A stretch of DNA of 7,380 nt from an uncultured Clostridia bacterium (GCA_946183095.1 CAMHBE010000086.1:1-7380), one strand, 5' to 3'. Numbered from the stretch's first letter, positions 1 through 7,287 are shown. Program-made: numbers and translations. The notes: a model not told the origin generated them from the sequence alone.

Positions 1-3000
1 ATATCATCTCCGACGGCAGTTCGATCGGTATATTCTTAAACGATGTATCGGCAGCGTATGATGGCAGACAGCTCGAAACCGAGAGTTACAGCGGCTATGA
101 GGTCGTTCTGAACGAGGAAAAGCTCCGTGCGTCGGACGCTTACGGAAAAGCGAAAAGCTACTACGAAAAACTCGTTGACGGTGCCGAGACCCAGTCGCTG
201 CCCACAGGAGATATCACAGGCGAGCATAAAGCCGAGACCTGTATGTATGAAATGTACGCTTCCGGCATCGACGCGGCGGAAGCAAAGGCATGGTGCGAAA
301 AAAACAAAGCGTCGATGAACGGACTGTTCTCGGCAGCGTTCGGATTGACGCTGAACAAGTATCTCGGCACGGAGTCGGCTGTGTTCGCGGGCATCTACAG
401 CGGAAGGAACGACTCGCGTCTTGCAGGTACGGTGGCGATGCTCGTCAAGACTCTCCCGATAGTCGTCAGCATAGCGGCAGGGAAGACCACGGCTCAGCTT
501 GCCCGCGAGGTGAGCGATCAGCTTGTGGATTCCCAGGGCAGCGATATTTATTCCTTTGCAGAGATCTGCCGGAGCCTTAACGTCAACGCCGATGTAATGT
601 TCGCATGGCAAGGAGACGAGTTCGCGTTCGACACGCTTTGCGGCAAGCCCGCGAAGATCGAGCCGCTCAGGCTTTCCGACGCAAAGGCTCCGATGAACCT
701 CAACGTATTCATTGACGGCGGAAAGATACGCTTCTCTATGGAGTACAGGGGCGACAGGTACAGCGAGGGATATATACGCGGGTTCCTGTCCGCGTTGGAG
801 TGCGCACTTGTCGGAATGGTACGCGGGAAGTGGCTTGCCGAGGTGTCCGTACTGTCGGGCGAAGCGCGTAAAATGCTTGACGGCTTCAATGCTACCGATG
901 TCGGGATCCGTCATACTACCTGCAACCGTATCTTTGAGGAGCAGGCAAGGCTGAATCCCGACAAAACAGCGGTCATAGCAGGCGGAGAGAGCCTTACATA
1001 CACGCAGCTCAACGAAAGCGCCAACCGCATCGCAAATATGCTTATCCTGAGCGGCATACGCCCCGACGATATGGTGGGTGTGATGATGCCGAGAGTTGTA
1101 TGGGCTTACGCGGCGCGAGAGGGAGTGCTCAAAGCGGGCGGCGCATATATGCCGCTTGCTCCGGATTATCCCGACAACCGTGTGGAATACATCATAGGCA
1201 ATTCCCGCTCAAAAACACTTATCACCACCGATGCCATAGCCGTTGAGAGAAAAGAACTGTTTACACGGCTCGGAGTCGATATATACACTGTTGAGACGCT
1301 TCTTAAGCACGAAAACACCGCTGACCCGGATCCGGACATAACCCCGGAAAATCTGTGCTACTGCATTTATACGTCGGGCTCTACGGGAAATCCGAAGGGC
1401 GTTATGATAGAGCATCATTCTCTCGTGAACTTTGTGGATCATAATCCCATAAATGCCCAGTCCTGCGAGTTCGTGGACAATATGACCGTTTCTCTTGCGC
1501 TCGCCGCGCTCACATTCGATGTGTCGGTGCTGGAGGAAACGCTTGGGCTGTATCACGGCGGTACAGTCGCAATGGCGACGGAGGAGGAGATAAACAATCC
1601 TCTGCTTCTCTGTGAGATGATGCGCAGGACGGGTGTGGATGTCATGAAGTGTACGCCGTCGTATATGAACAACCTGCTCGATTTCAGGGAAACATGGGAT
1701 GTACTTGCCCGTATGAAGGCGATAGATATAGGAGCCGAGGCGTTCCCTGCTCCGCTGTACGAAAAAATGCGCGCTGCGGGCATAACCGCGAAGATACATA
1801 ACGGCTACGGACCTACGGAAACGACTATTACCGCGTCAATGGATATCGTAACGGACACCCGTATCACAATAGGAAGACCGCTTTGCAACACAAAGATAGT
1901 CATACTGGATAAATACGGCAACGAGCTGCCGCCGGACGCTCAGGGCGAACTTACTATAGTGGGCGAGTGCGTCGGACGCGGCTATGTGGCGAATGAAAAG
2001 CTTACCGCGGAAAAATTCATCAGATGGAAGGGCGCTCCCGCATACCGAAGCGGTGATATGGCACGCTGGGGCAGGGACGGAAGAATAAGCTACATCGGCA
2101 GAGCGGATAATCAGGTAAAGCTGCGCGGACTGCGCATAGAGCTGGACGAGATCGAGAATGTGATGAATACATACCCATGCGTGCTTCGGAGCGTGGTGCT
2201 TGTAAAAACCTCGGAAAAAGGCGAACAGTACCTCTGTGCATGGTTCACGGCAAGCGAACCCATAGATCATTCCGATCTGAAGGCGCATCTGGCAAAAAGT
2301 CTCGCAAAATACATGATCCCCTCCGTATTTGTGCAGCTTGACTCTATACCGCTCACCCAGAACGGCAAGGTGGATAAAAAGGCACTTCCCGAGCCGACAA
2401 TGACCAAAACGAGAGACATAAAGAAGCCTTCGACGCCTCTGCAAAAACAGATCGCCGATATGTTCGCGAAAGCTCTCGGGGTGGAGCAGATAGGCGTTGA
2501 CGAGGACTTCTTCGAGACAGGCGGTACCTCATTGCTGGCGTCGAAGGTCGCTATGCAGGCTATGGTAGAAAATATCCCGATAGCGTATAAGGATATATTC
2601 GCGTTCCCGACAGTCGAGGCTCTTGAAATAAATATACTCGGCAAGAACGGCGGAGACGGCGATAACAAACATCCGGATACGATAAGCGAGCCGGCTGCCG
2701 AGGACAAGGAGATACCCGAGATAAAGCCCGCCCTTGAATACAACACGATGAAATATATCCGCGAGGTGAAGGCAGAGCCGCTCGGTGACATACTGCTCAC
2801 GGGTGCAACGGGCTTCCTCGGCATACATATGCTGCATGAGCTTCTTGAAAACGAAAATGGCAAGATAACCTGCCTTATCCGCAAGGGCTCATCGGAGACG
2901 GCACGCAAGCGTCTCGAATCCATGCTGATGTATTATTTCGACACGAACTGCGCCGCGGAATTCGACAGCGGAAGACTTAAAGCCATAGACGGAGATATCA

Positions 3001-3899
3001 CTGACCGTGAGCTTGTTCTTGCGCAGGACGGCATTTCCTTCGGTACTGTCATCAACTGCGCCGCTTGTGTGAAGCATTTCGCGAAGGACGATATACTTGA
3101 ACGCGTGAATGTGAAAGGCGTTGAGAACCTCGTCGCACTCTGCGAAAAGACGGGCAGCAGACTGATACAGATATCCACGGTATCTGTTGCGGGAGAGAAT
3201 GTTGACCACGCACTTCCCGACACCGCCGTGATGCGTGAAAATATGCTGTACTTCGGGCAGGATCTCTCTAATCAGTACGTTGATTCAAAATACAAAGCCG
3301 AGGAGCTTATACTGCGTGAAATAGCGGCAGGCAGGCTCAAAGCAAAGGTGATACGCGTCGGCAATCTTATGAGCAGAGACAGCGACGGAGAATTTCAGGC
3401 AAACTCCGTGACAAGCGGATTTATGCGCAATCTGAAAGGCTATGCGGCGATAGGCGCTTACCCTGTCAGTGAAATGGCAAGACCGGTAGAATTTTCGCCG
3501 ATAGATCTTGTTGCGAAGGCAGTTCGTCTGCTAAGCGGTACTCCGGATAAATTTACGGTATTCCACGCCGTCAACGGTCATTGGATCGAAATGGGTGACG
3601 TAGTCGCAGCGATGAATAGTGCGGGAATACCCGTTGATGCCGTAAATGAGGAAGAGTTCTCAAAGCGTATGTCGGAGGCTATGCGGGACGAACAGAAGAA
3701 TATGCTCGTTTCGGGGCTTATCAGCTACCTTTCCTCCGATGCGGAAACGGTGCGCTCATACGTTCCCGAGGATCACACATTCACCAAGAACGCTCTTTAT
3801 CGTCTGGGCTACCGCTGGCCGCTGACCGACGAACGTTATCTGGAAAGTGCGATAGAAGCCCTTATATCACTGGGATTTTTTGACAGTGATGCGGAATAA
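1..3899 (+). CDS. Non-ribosomal peptide synthetase, terminal module C-A-PCP-reductase (5' partial)
   Basis: The frame is open from base 3 with no stop, giving 1298 visible residues; bases 1-2 (AT) fit the last two bases of a His codon. Residues 1-5 (IISDG) complete a condensation HHxxxDG motif, so the true start lies upstream and the ATG at 243 is internal. About two thirds of the C domain remains (1 to ~285; C5-like VAMLVKTLP near 144). The adenylation domain (~300-795) has every core: A1 LTYTQL at 331, A3 YTSGSTGNPKG at 456, A4 FDVS at 505, A5 NGYGPTE at 600, A7 YRSGD at 681, A8 from 699, A10 NGKVDK at 787. The carrier domain has FFETGGTSL with phosphopantetheine site Ser843. After an acidic linker comes a thioester reductase (~928-1298): GATGFLG at 934, Thr1059, and Tyr1092-x3-Lys1096. 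A terminal reductase instead of a thioesterase implies NAD(P)H-dependent release as aldehyde, alcohol or cyclic imine. First visible gene of the operon. Product not identified. Confidence 0.96.
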   Translation, partial: IISDGSSIGIFLNDVSAAYDGRQLETESYSGYEVVLNEEKLRASDAYGKAKSYYEKLVDGAETQSLPTGDITGEHKAETCMYEMYASGIDAAEAKAWCEKNKASMNGLFSAAFGLTLNKYLGTESAVFAGIYSGRNDSRLAGTVAMLVKTLPIVVSIAAGKTTAQLAREVSDQLVDSQGSDIYSFAEICRSLNVNADVMFAWQGDEFAFDTLCGKPAKIEPLRLSDAKAPMNLNVFIDGGKIRFSMEYRGDRYSEGYIRGFLSALECALVGMVRGKWLAEVSVLSGEARKMLDGFNATDVGIRHTTCNRIFEEQARLNPDKTAVIAGGESLTYTQLNESANRIANMLILSGIRPDDMVGVMMPRVVWAYAAREGVLKAGGAYMPLAPDYPDNRVEYIIGNSRSKTLITTDAIAVERKELFTRLGVDIYTVETLLKHENTADPDPDITPENLCYCIYTSGSTGNPKGVMIEHHSLVNFVDHNPINAQSCEFVDNMTVSLALAALTFDVSVLEETLGLYHGGTVAMATEEEINNPLLLCEMMRRTGVDVMKCTPSYMNNLLDFRETWDVLARMKAIDIGAEAFPAPLYEKMRAAGITAKIHNGYGPTETTITASMDIVTDTRITIGRPLCNTKIVILDKYGNELPPDAQGELTIVGECVGRGYVANEKLTAEKFIRWKGAPAYRSGDMARWGRDGRISYIGRADNQVKLRGLRIELDEIENVMNTYPCVLRSVVLVKTSEKGEQYLCAWFTASEPIDHSDLKAHLAKSLAKYMIPSVFVQLDSIPLTQNGKVDKKALPEPTMTKTRDIKKPSTPLQKQIADMFAKALGVEQIGVDEDFFETGGTSLLASKVAMQAMVENIPIAYKDIFAFPTVEALEINILGKNGGDGDNKHPDTISEPAAEDKEIPEIKPALEYNTMKYIREVKAEPLGDILLTGATGFLGIHMLHELLENENGKITCLIRKGSSETARKRLESMLMYYFDTNCAAEFDSGRLKAIDGDITDRELVLAQDGISFGTVINCAACVKHFAKDDILERVNVKGVENLVALCEKTGSRLIQISTVSVAGENVDHALPDTAVMRENMLYFGQDLSNQYVDSKYKAEELILREIAAGRLKAKVIRVGNLMSRDSDGEFQANSVTSGFMRNLKGYAAIGAYPVSEMARPVEFSPIDLVAKAVRLLSGTPDKFTVFHAVNGHWIEMGDVVAAMNSAGIPVDAVNEEEFSKRMSEAMRDEQKNMLVSGLISYLSSDAETVRSYVPEDHTFTKNALYRLGYRWPLTDERYLESAIEALISLGFFDSDAE

Positions 3900-3904
3900 A
3901 GTTG

Positions 3905-3910
3905 AAGGAG
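3905..3910 (+). promoter_or_regulatory. Ribosome binding site of the STAS gene
   Basis: AAGGAG, 9 nt before the ATG at 3920. This decides the start: the frame also opens at a TTG at 3902, but that codon lies upstream of and overlaps this site, and the protein from ATG begins directly with the STAS fold. Confidence 0.85.
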
Positions 3911-3919
3911 AAACATACT

Positions 3920-4210
3920 ATGAACATTGAAAAGAAGATCGAAGGAAACACTGCAACGCTTTCACTTAATGGGTGGATGGACACAAAAAGCGCACCGGAA
4001 TTTGCCGGGGCGCTCGGTGAACTTGAGCCCTCTGTGGAGAAACTCGTGCTCGACCTGAAAGGACTTGAGTACACATCATCGGCAGGTGTCAGACAGATAG
4101 TTGCTGCGCACAAAAAGATGAACGGTGCGCTCACTCTGAAAAATCTCACGCCGGAAGTGCTCGATGTACTGAAGATGACCGGTCTTGACAAACGGCTGAC
4201 CATAGAATGA
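3920..4210 (+). CDS. STAS-domain anti-anti-sigma factor (RsbV/SpoIIAA-like)
   Basis: A 96-residue protein that is a single STAS domain, the normal size for RsbV/SpoIIAA antagonists. Visible marks are the strand-turn LNGWMDTKSAPEF (residues 17-29), the hydrophobic strand KLVLDLKGLEY (41-51) and the phosphorylation loop TSSAG (52-56). By alignment with SpoIIAA, where the first Ser of the DSSG loop is phosphorylated, Ser53 is the predicted phosphoserine; the preceding Asp of SpoIIAA is Thr here. In the family, the unphosphorylated form binds the anti-sigma kinase and releases its client, and the kinase inactivates it by phosphorylation. It lies 20 nt after the NRPS stop and overlaps the next gene by 4 nt (ATGA), the usual arrangement for antagonist-kinase pairs that need balanced amounts. 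Solute-transport or structural STAS roles are unlikely given the partner genes. Confidence 0.93.
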   Translation: MNIEKKIEGNTATLSLNGWMDTKSAPEFAGALGELEPSVEKLVLDLKGLEYTSSAGVRQIVAAHKKMNGALTLKNLTPEVLDVLKMTGLDKRLTIE

Positions 4211-4635
4211 TGGAGCTGTCAGAAATGATCGGCACCGCTCTGCAGTGGAAAGAGCTTGAAGTGTCGTTTTCATCGCTGGATATCGTCAGGCAGGACATAT
4301 CCGCTCTCTCGGAAGACATACACCTGATCAAAAAAGCTGTGCTTGTATGCGATGAGCTGCTCACAAACATAGTGCTTTATTCGGGTGCCGAAAATATGGG
4401 ATTTGCCTGCGGGAGATCCGATCCCGGGCTGTATATCGCGCTGTATGACGACGGTATGCCTTTCGACCCGACAACATACAAGAACGAAGAAAAAGGTCCC
4501 CTCGACTTCGACAGCGGCGGAATGGGCATAATCATAGTGGCTCAGACGGTGAGCGAATGGGAGTATCACCGGACAGACGGAAGAAATGTGATACTGCTGA
4601 AACTCCTCTGTCAAGGAGAAGAACATGAAGCGTAA
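4207..4635 (+). CDS. Anti-sigma factor / serine-protein kinase with HATPase fold (RsbW/SpoIIAB-like)
   Basis: A 142-residue GHKL ATPase of the RsbW/SpoIIAB type, of normal length and with no membrane segment. The N-box is CDELLTNIVLYSG (residues 48-60), with Glu50 as the likely catalytic base and Asn54 the likely Mg-ATP ligand. The G1 box is YDDGMPFDP (80-88) and the G2 loop is GGMG (104-107). By family knowledge it should bind ATP, phosphorylate the upstream STAS protein, and hold a client protein, classically a sigma factor, inactive. The start is the ATG at 4207, overlapping the STAS stop; a second ATG directly follows at 4210, and no good Shine-Dalgarno precedes either, so translation is probably coupled. 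The 3' end overlaps the phosphatase gene by 11 nt. The window encodes no sigma factor, so the client is unknown. Confidence 0.92.
   Translation: MMELSEMIGTALQWKELEVSFSSLDIVRQDISALSEDIHLIKKAVLVCDELLTNIVLYSGAENMGFACGRSDPGLYIALYDDGMPFDPTTYKNEEKGPLDFDSGGMGIIIVAQTVSEWEYHRTDGRNVILLKLLCQGEEHEA
4613..4618 (+). promoter_or_regulatory. Ribosome binding site of the phosphatase gene
   Basis: AAGGAG inside the 3' end of the kinase gene, 6 nt before the ATG at 4625. It supports that start and an 11-nt overlap of the two genes in different frames. Confidence 0.85.
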
Positions 4636-6436
4636 ACTGCATACATTAGCTTCGCAGCTGAACAAATGGCTTCTGCTGACAGTGGTATTGATGTTTCTGG
4701 TCACAACGGCGCTGTCTTTTGTGATACAGTACAAGGTCACTATGAATGAGACCGAGCAGCTCCTGAAGGTCTCGATAGAAGACGAGATAAGGGAGATAAC
4801 CTATTTTGTAAGTGAGACCCAGCTTTTAGGTATGCATTTAGTAAAGTCATACCTCCAGCTCGGCAACGCCGACATTGCCTTGATACCATACTACCTCGAC
4901 TGCGACGAGGTCAGTATCATAGATGAAAACGGCATTGTGCTTGACTCTGCCAGTAAAGACCTGATAGGCTCAGATATTGACAGCGATGAAGTGACCTCAG
5001 TATTTTTCGCGGAGCTCCGTGAAAAGAAGGAACTCCTTTCTTCTATACCTCAGAGTGCCGGCGATCCGTCCGAGATAATTCAGTATATCGGAACAGAACT
5101 GGACAACGGTATGTATTTGATTGGCGGTTTCAATCGGATAAGCATTGACAGAATCATATCCGATGTTATGACAGAATTTATCAGCAGCCGTCATGTAAAT
5201 CAGAACGGTATGCTGTTCATAATCGACGAGAACAACACTGTAGTAAGCAAGCCGTATGATGACAGCAGCTGGGATATCAACAAGATGCTTGAAGGCCGTG
5301 AGATACACGGCAAGACCAAAGAGCTAAGGGCGGTATCTGTTAACGGCGTCACCTACTACCGTGTGTTCGACACCATAGGCAGCTTCAAAATAGTCGCAGT
5401 GCTCTCACAGAAAAGGGTCATGGATAATATCAGGATAAACCTGATACTATCCTCAGTTCTCGGAATGATACTGTTTTTAACTTTGTTTATCAGTGTTTCT
5501 ATGCTGATGAAGCGGAAGGTAACTCGTCCCGTGAACGAGATCGCGGAAACTCTCGCTTCCATTACCGGCGGTGAGCTTGACGAGAAAGTGTCTGTACGGT
5601 CTTCGAGCGAATTTGAAACTATCTCCGATGGTATCAACAAGACTGTCGATTCCCTTAAAGAGCATATAGCGCGGGAAGCCGCAAGGATCGACGAAGAATT
5701 GCGTTATGCGCGGGAGATACAGTATTCCGCACTTCCGGTGCTCACGGACGAGTTGAAGGACAATCGGTATTTCGGTCTTTTTTCGTCGATGAATACCGCC
5801 AAAGAGGTGGGCGGCGACTTCTATGACTTCTATATGACGGATGAACATACGCTCGTGTTTATGGTAGCCGATGTTTCAGACAAAGGTATCCCCGCCGCAA
5901 TGTTCATGATGAAGGGAAAAGCTACTCTGCGCGACAGCATAGCGGGCCCTGACGATCTCGGGGAAAGCGTTTCCCGCGCCAATGAGCGGATATGCGACGA
6001 CAACGAGGCGGGAATGTTCATTACGGTGTGGGTGGGCGTACTTGATACCGTGACGGGCGAGCTGCGCTTTGTTAATGCGGGACATAATGCCCCTGTGCTT
6101 ATTCGTGACGGAAAAGCTGAATTTCTGAAAATGGAGACAGACCTGATCCTCGGGATAATGGAAGATGTGCGGTATAATACTCAGAGCATACAGCTGCGCA
6201 AGGGAGATATCCTTTACCTTTATACCGACGGCGTGACCGAAGCGACAGACACGAACAGCGTCCTCTACGGAGAAAAGCGTCTTATCGCGATTCTGAACGG
6301 CATCTCGCCCGATGAAGAAGATATTTGCGGGAAAGTATGCCGTAAGGTCTCCGACTCTGTCGCACAATTTGCCGGCGGAGCTCCTCAGGCGGACGATATA
6401 ACGATGCTCTGTCTGCACTATAAAGGTCGCAGCTGA
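4625..6436 (+). CDS. Membrane sensor PP2C-type serine phosphatase (Cache-HAMP-SpoIIE/RsbU domain)
   Basis: A 603-residue sensor phosphatase. A short basic N-terminus leads into TM1 (about 16-35). An extracytoplasmic region (37-270) follows, with two Cache-like segments, SIIDENGIVLD at 97 and MLFIIDENNTVV at 196, so probably a double Cache fold. Then come TM2 (about 271-295), a HAMP domain (about 297-350, KVTRPVNEI), a helical linker with the REIQYSALP signature (363-371) common before RsbU-type phosphatase domains, and the PP2C/SpoIIE domain (about 380-603). The metal-binding acidic residues appear intact: GGDFYD (Asp398), ADVSDKG (Asp416, Asp419), TDGVTEA (Asp535) and ADDIT (Asp590, Asp591). 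The family role is Mn/Mg-dependent dephosphorylation of the phospho-STAS antagonist, here presumably the protein encoded at 3920-4210. The sensed ligand cannot be read from sequence. The next gene starts 1 nt after the stop. Confidence 0.94.
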   Translation: MKRKLHTLASQLNKWLLLTVVLMFLVTTALSFVIQYKVTMNETEQLLKVSIEDEIREITYFVSETQLLGMHLVKSYLQLGNADIALIPYYLDCDEVSIIDENGIVLDSASKDLIGSDIDSDEVTSVFFAELREKKELLSSIPQSAGDPSEIIQYIGTELDNGMYLIGGFNRISIDRIISDVMTEFISSRHVNQNGMLFIIDENNTVVSKPYDDSSWDINKMLEGREIHGKTKELRAVSVNGVTYYRVFDTIGSFKIVAVLSQKRVMDNIRINLILSSVLGMILFLTLFISVSMLMKRKVTRPVNEIAETLASITGGELDEKVSVRSSSEFETISDGINKTVDSLKEHIAREAARIDEELRYAREIQYSALPVLTDELKDNRYFGLFSSMNTAKEVGGDFYDFYMTDEHTLVFMVADVSDKGIPAAMFMMKGKATLRDSIAGPDDLGESVSRANERICDDNEAGMFITVWVGVLDTVTGELRFVNAGHNAPVLIRDGKAEFLKMETDLILGIMEDVRYNTQSIQLRKGDILYLYTDGVTEATDTNSVLYGEKRLIAILNGISPDEEDICGKVCRKVSDSVAQFAGGAPQADDITMLCLHYKGRS

Positions 6437-6437
6437 T

Positions 6438-7091
6438 ATGGCAGGCAAAAATATCGAAGTCTTTTTTTCGGATATACGGCGGACAAATGAGCGGTGCCGC
6501 ACCTTATATACGGGTCTTTCTCCTGCCGAGCGGGAAAAAGCGGGTCGTTTTCTTCGTGAGGACGACAGGCTGCGGTTTGTCACGGGGAGGCGCATGATAC
6601 GTACTCTCGCCGCGGAGAGACTGGGTGTGTCCGCCCCCGGGATACTTCTCACGGAATACGGAAAGCCGTATATCGGCGGAGCGGAAGACTTTCACTTCAG
6701 CATATCGCATTCCGGACATCTTGTAGTTCTTGCAGTCAGCGATTCGCCTGTCGGGATAGATATTGAGCAGCGTATTCCTATCGAATGGCGGGAGCTTTCC
6801 GGCACATTCGGTTCCGAAGAGCGGGAAATGCTTGGCAGAGCTGCCGACCCGGTCTCCTGCTTTTACAGGATATGGACGATACGAGAGGCGTTTGCAAAGG
6901 AAGAAGGTTTAGGACTTCCTCTCTTCGACGAGGCTGATCCCGATATAGACTATCCCGGCGGCACAGTTCGTTACAACGAAAAAACGCTGCATTTCACAGC
7001 ATGGGAAAAGGAAGACTATTCTGTATGTGTATGCGGTATGTATGCCGTTCCGGATATGGTCGTTGTTTCCTCGGGAACGATGATCGTCTGA
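6438..7091 (+). CDS. Sfp-type 4'-phosphopantetheinyl transferase
   Basis: A 217-residue enzyme, close to the ~224 of Bacillus Sfp and with motifs at nearly the same positions. It moves phosphopantetheine from coenzyme A to a carrier-protein serine, here most plausibly Ser843 of the upstream NRPS. Visible marks are RFVTGRRM (about 47-54), GKPYI, FHFSISHSG with His91, VGIDIE with Mg ligands Asp108 and Glu110, and FYRIWTIREAFAKEEGLGL (142-160) with Glu150 and Lys154. The Lys preceding the catalytic Glu in the usual WxxKE is Arg149 here, a conservative change; all metal ligands are kept, so activity is expected. The start ATG is 1 nt after the phosphatase stop, with only a weak AAAGG 11 nt upstream, so translational coupling is likely. 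It is the last gene of the operon. A role for fatty-acid ACP as well cannot be excluded. Confidence 0.95.
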   Translation: MAGKNIEVFFSDIRRTNERCRTLYTGLSPAEREKAGRFLREDDRLRFVTGRRMIRTLAAERLGVSAPGILLTEYGKPYIGGAEDFHFSISHSGHLVVLAVSDSPVGIDIEQRIPIEWRELSGTFGSEEREMLGRAADPVSCFYRIWTIREAFAKEEGLGLPLFDEADPDIDYPGGTVRYNEKTLHFTAWEKEDYSVCVCGMYAVPDMVVVSSGTMIV

Positions 7092-7112
7092 CTTTTGATC
7101 TGCAATTCAAAG

Positions 7113-7223
7113 AAGAGACGCATCATACTACAGGACGCGGTAAAGAAGGTTTCCAAAGGCGCGCAGGACGCGCGCATATAAGAGACTGTCTTTATTACAT
7201 CCTGTAGTTATGGTGCGTCTTTT
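7113..7223 (+). terminator. Large nested hairpin after the operon, probable terminator or structured RNA
   Basis: Arms 7113-7135 and 7200-7223 form a 23-pair stem with one bulged base (T7209) and two G-U pairs. Inside, 7141-7146 (TAAAGA) pairs with 7189-7194 (TCTTTA), and GCGCGC at 7159-7164 pairs with 7170-7175 around the 5-nt loop AGGAC. It begins 22 nt after the transferase stop and the outer arm ends in TTTT. The position suits a terminator, but the 64-nt interior and short T run are unusual. A MITE-like palindrome or a stable 3' RNA are alternatives; no target-site duplication is evident. Confidence 0.5.
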
Positions 7224-7250
7224 GCTATGCCCTATATCAGAAAAATATTA

Positions 7251-7287
7251 TTTATGTACCCCCGCCGGAGACATGGGGAGACATAAA
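7251..7287. repeat. Second hairpin carrying a GGAGACAT direct repeat
   Basis: TTTATGT (7251-7257) pairs with ACATAAA (7281-7287), and CCCC (7259-7262) pairs with GGGG (7275-7278) around a 12-nt loop, with a small internal loop between. The right side contains GGAGACAT twice (7267-7274 and 7277-7284), 10 bp apart, one helical turn. No T run follows at once. It could be a second terminator or a regulator site for a gene beyond the window. The rest, 7288-7380, is AT-rich and shows no gene. Confidence 0.35.

Noticed and set aside
36..914. 292-residue open frame on the minus strand
   Set aside because: It lies wholly antisense to the condensation domain, has no recognisable domain, and is rich in Arg, His and Cys as expected of a shadow frame in a GC-balanced gene.
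243..3899. ATG at 243 as the NRPS start
   Set aside because: The frame is open to the window edge and residues upstream of 243 continue the condensation domain, including its active-site motif; no ribosome binding site precedes this ATG.
3902..3919. TTG at 3902 as the STAS start
   Set aside because: This would use the ribosome binding site itself as coding sequence; the ATG at 3920 has ideal spacing.
5876..6652. 258-residue open frame on the minus strand
   Set aside because: It is antisense to the PP2C catalytic domain and the transferase start, both of which have clear motifs; the translation shows no family signature.
7001..7207. 68-residue plus-strand open frame across the transferase end and the hairpin
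   Set aside because: Its first part is out of frame within the transferase and the rest translates the palindrome; there is no ribosome binding site or domain.
7113..7223. Transposon end or CRISPR-type repeat
   Set aside because: There is a single inverted pair with no evenly spaced repeats, no transposase and no visible flanking duplication, so only a MITE remains as an untested alternative.
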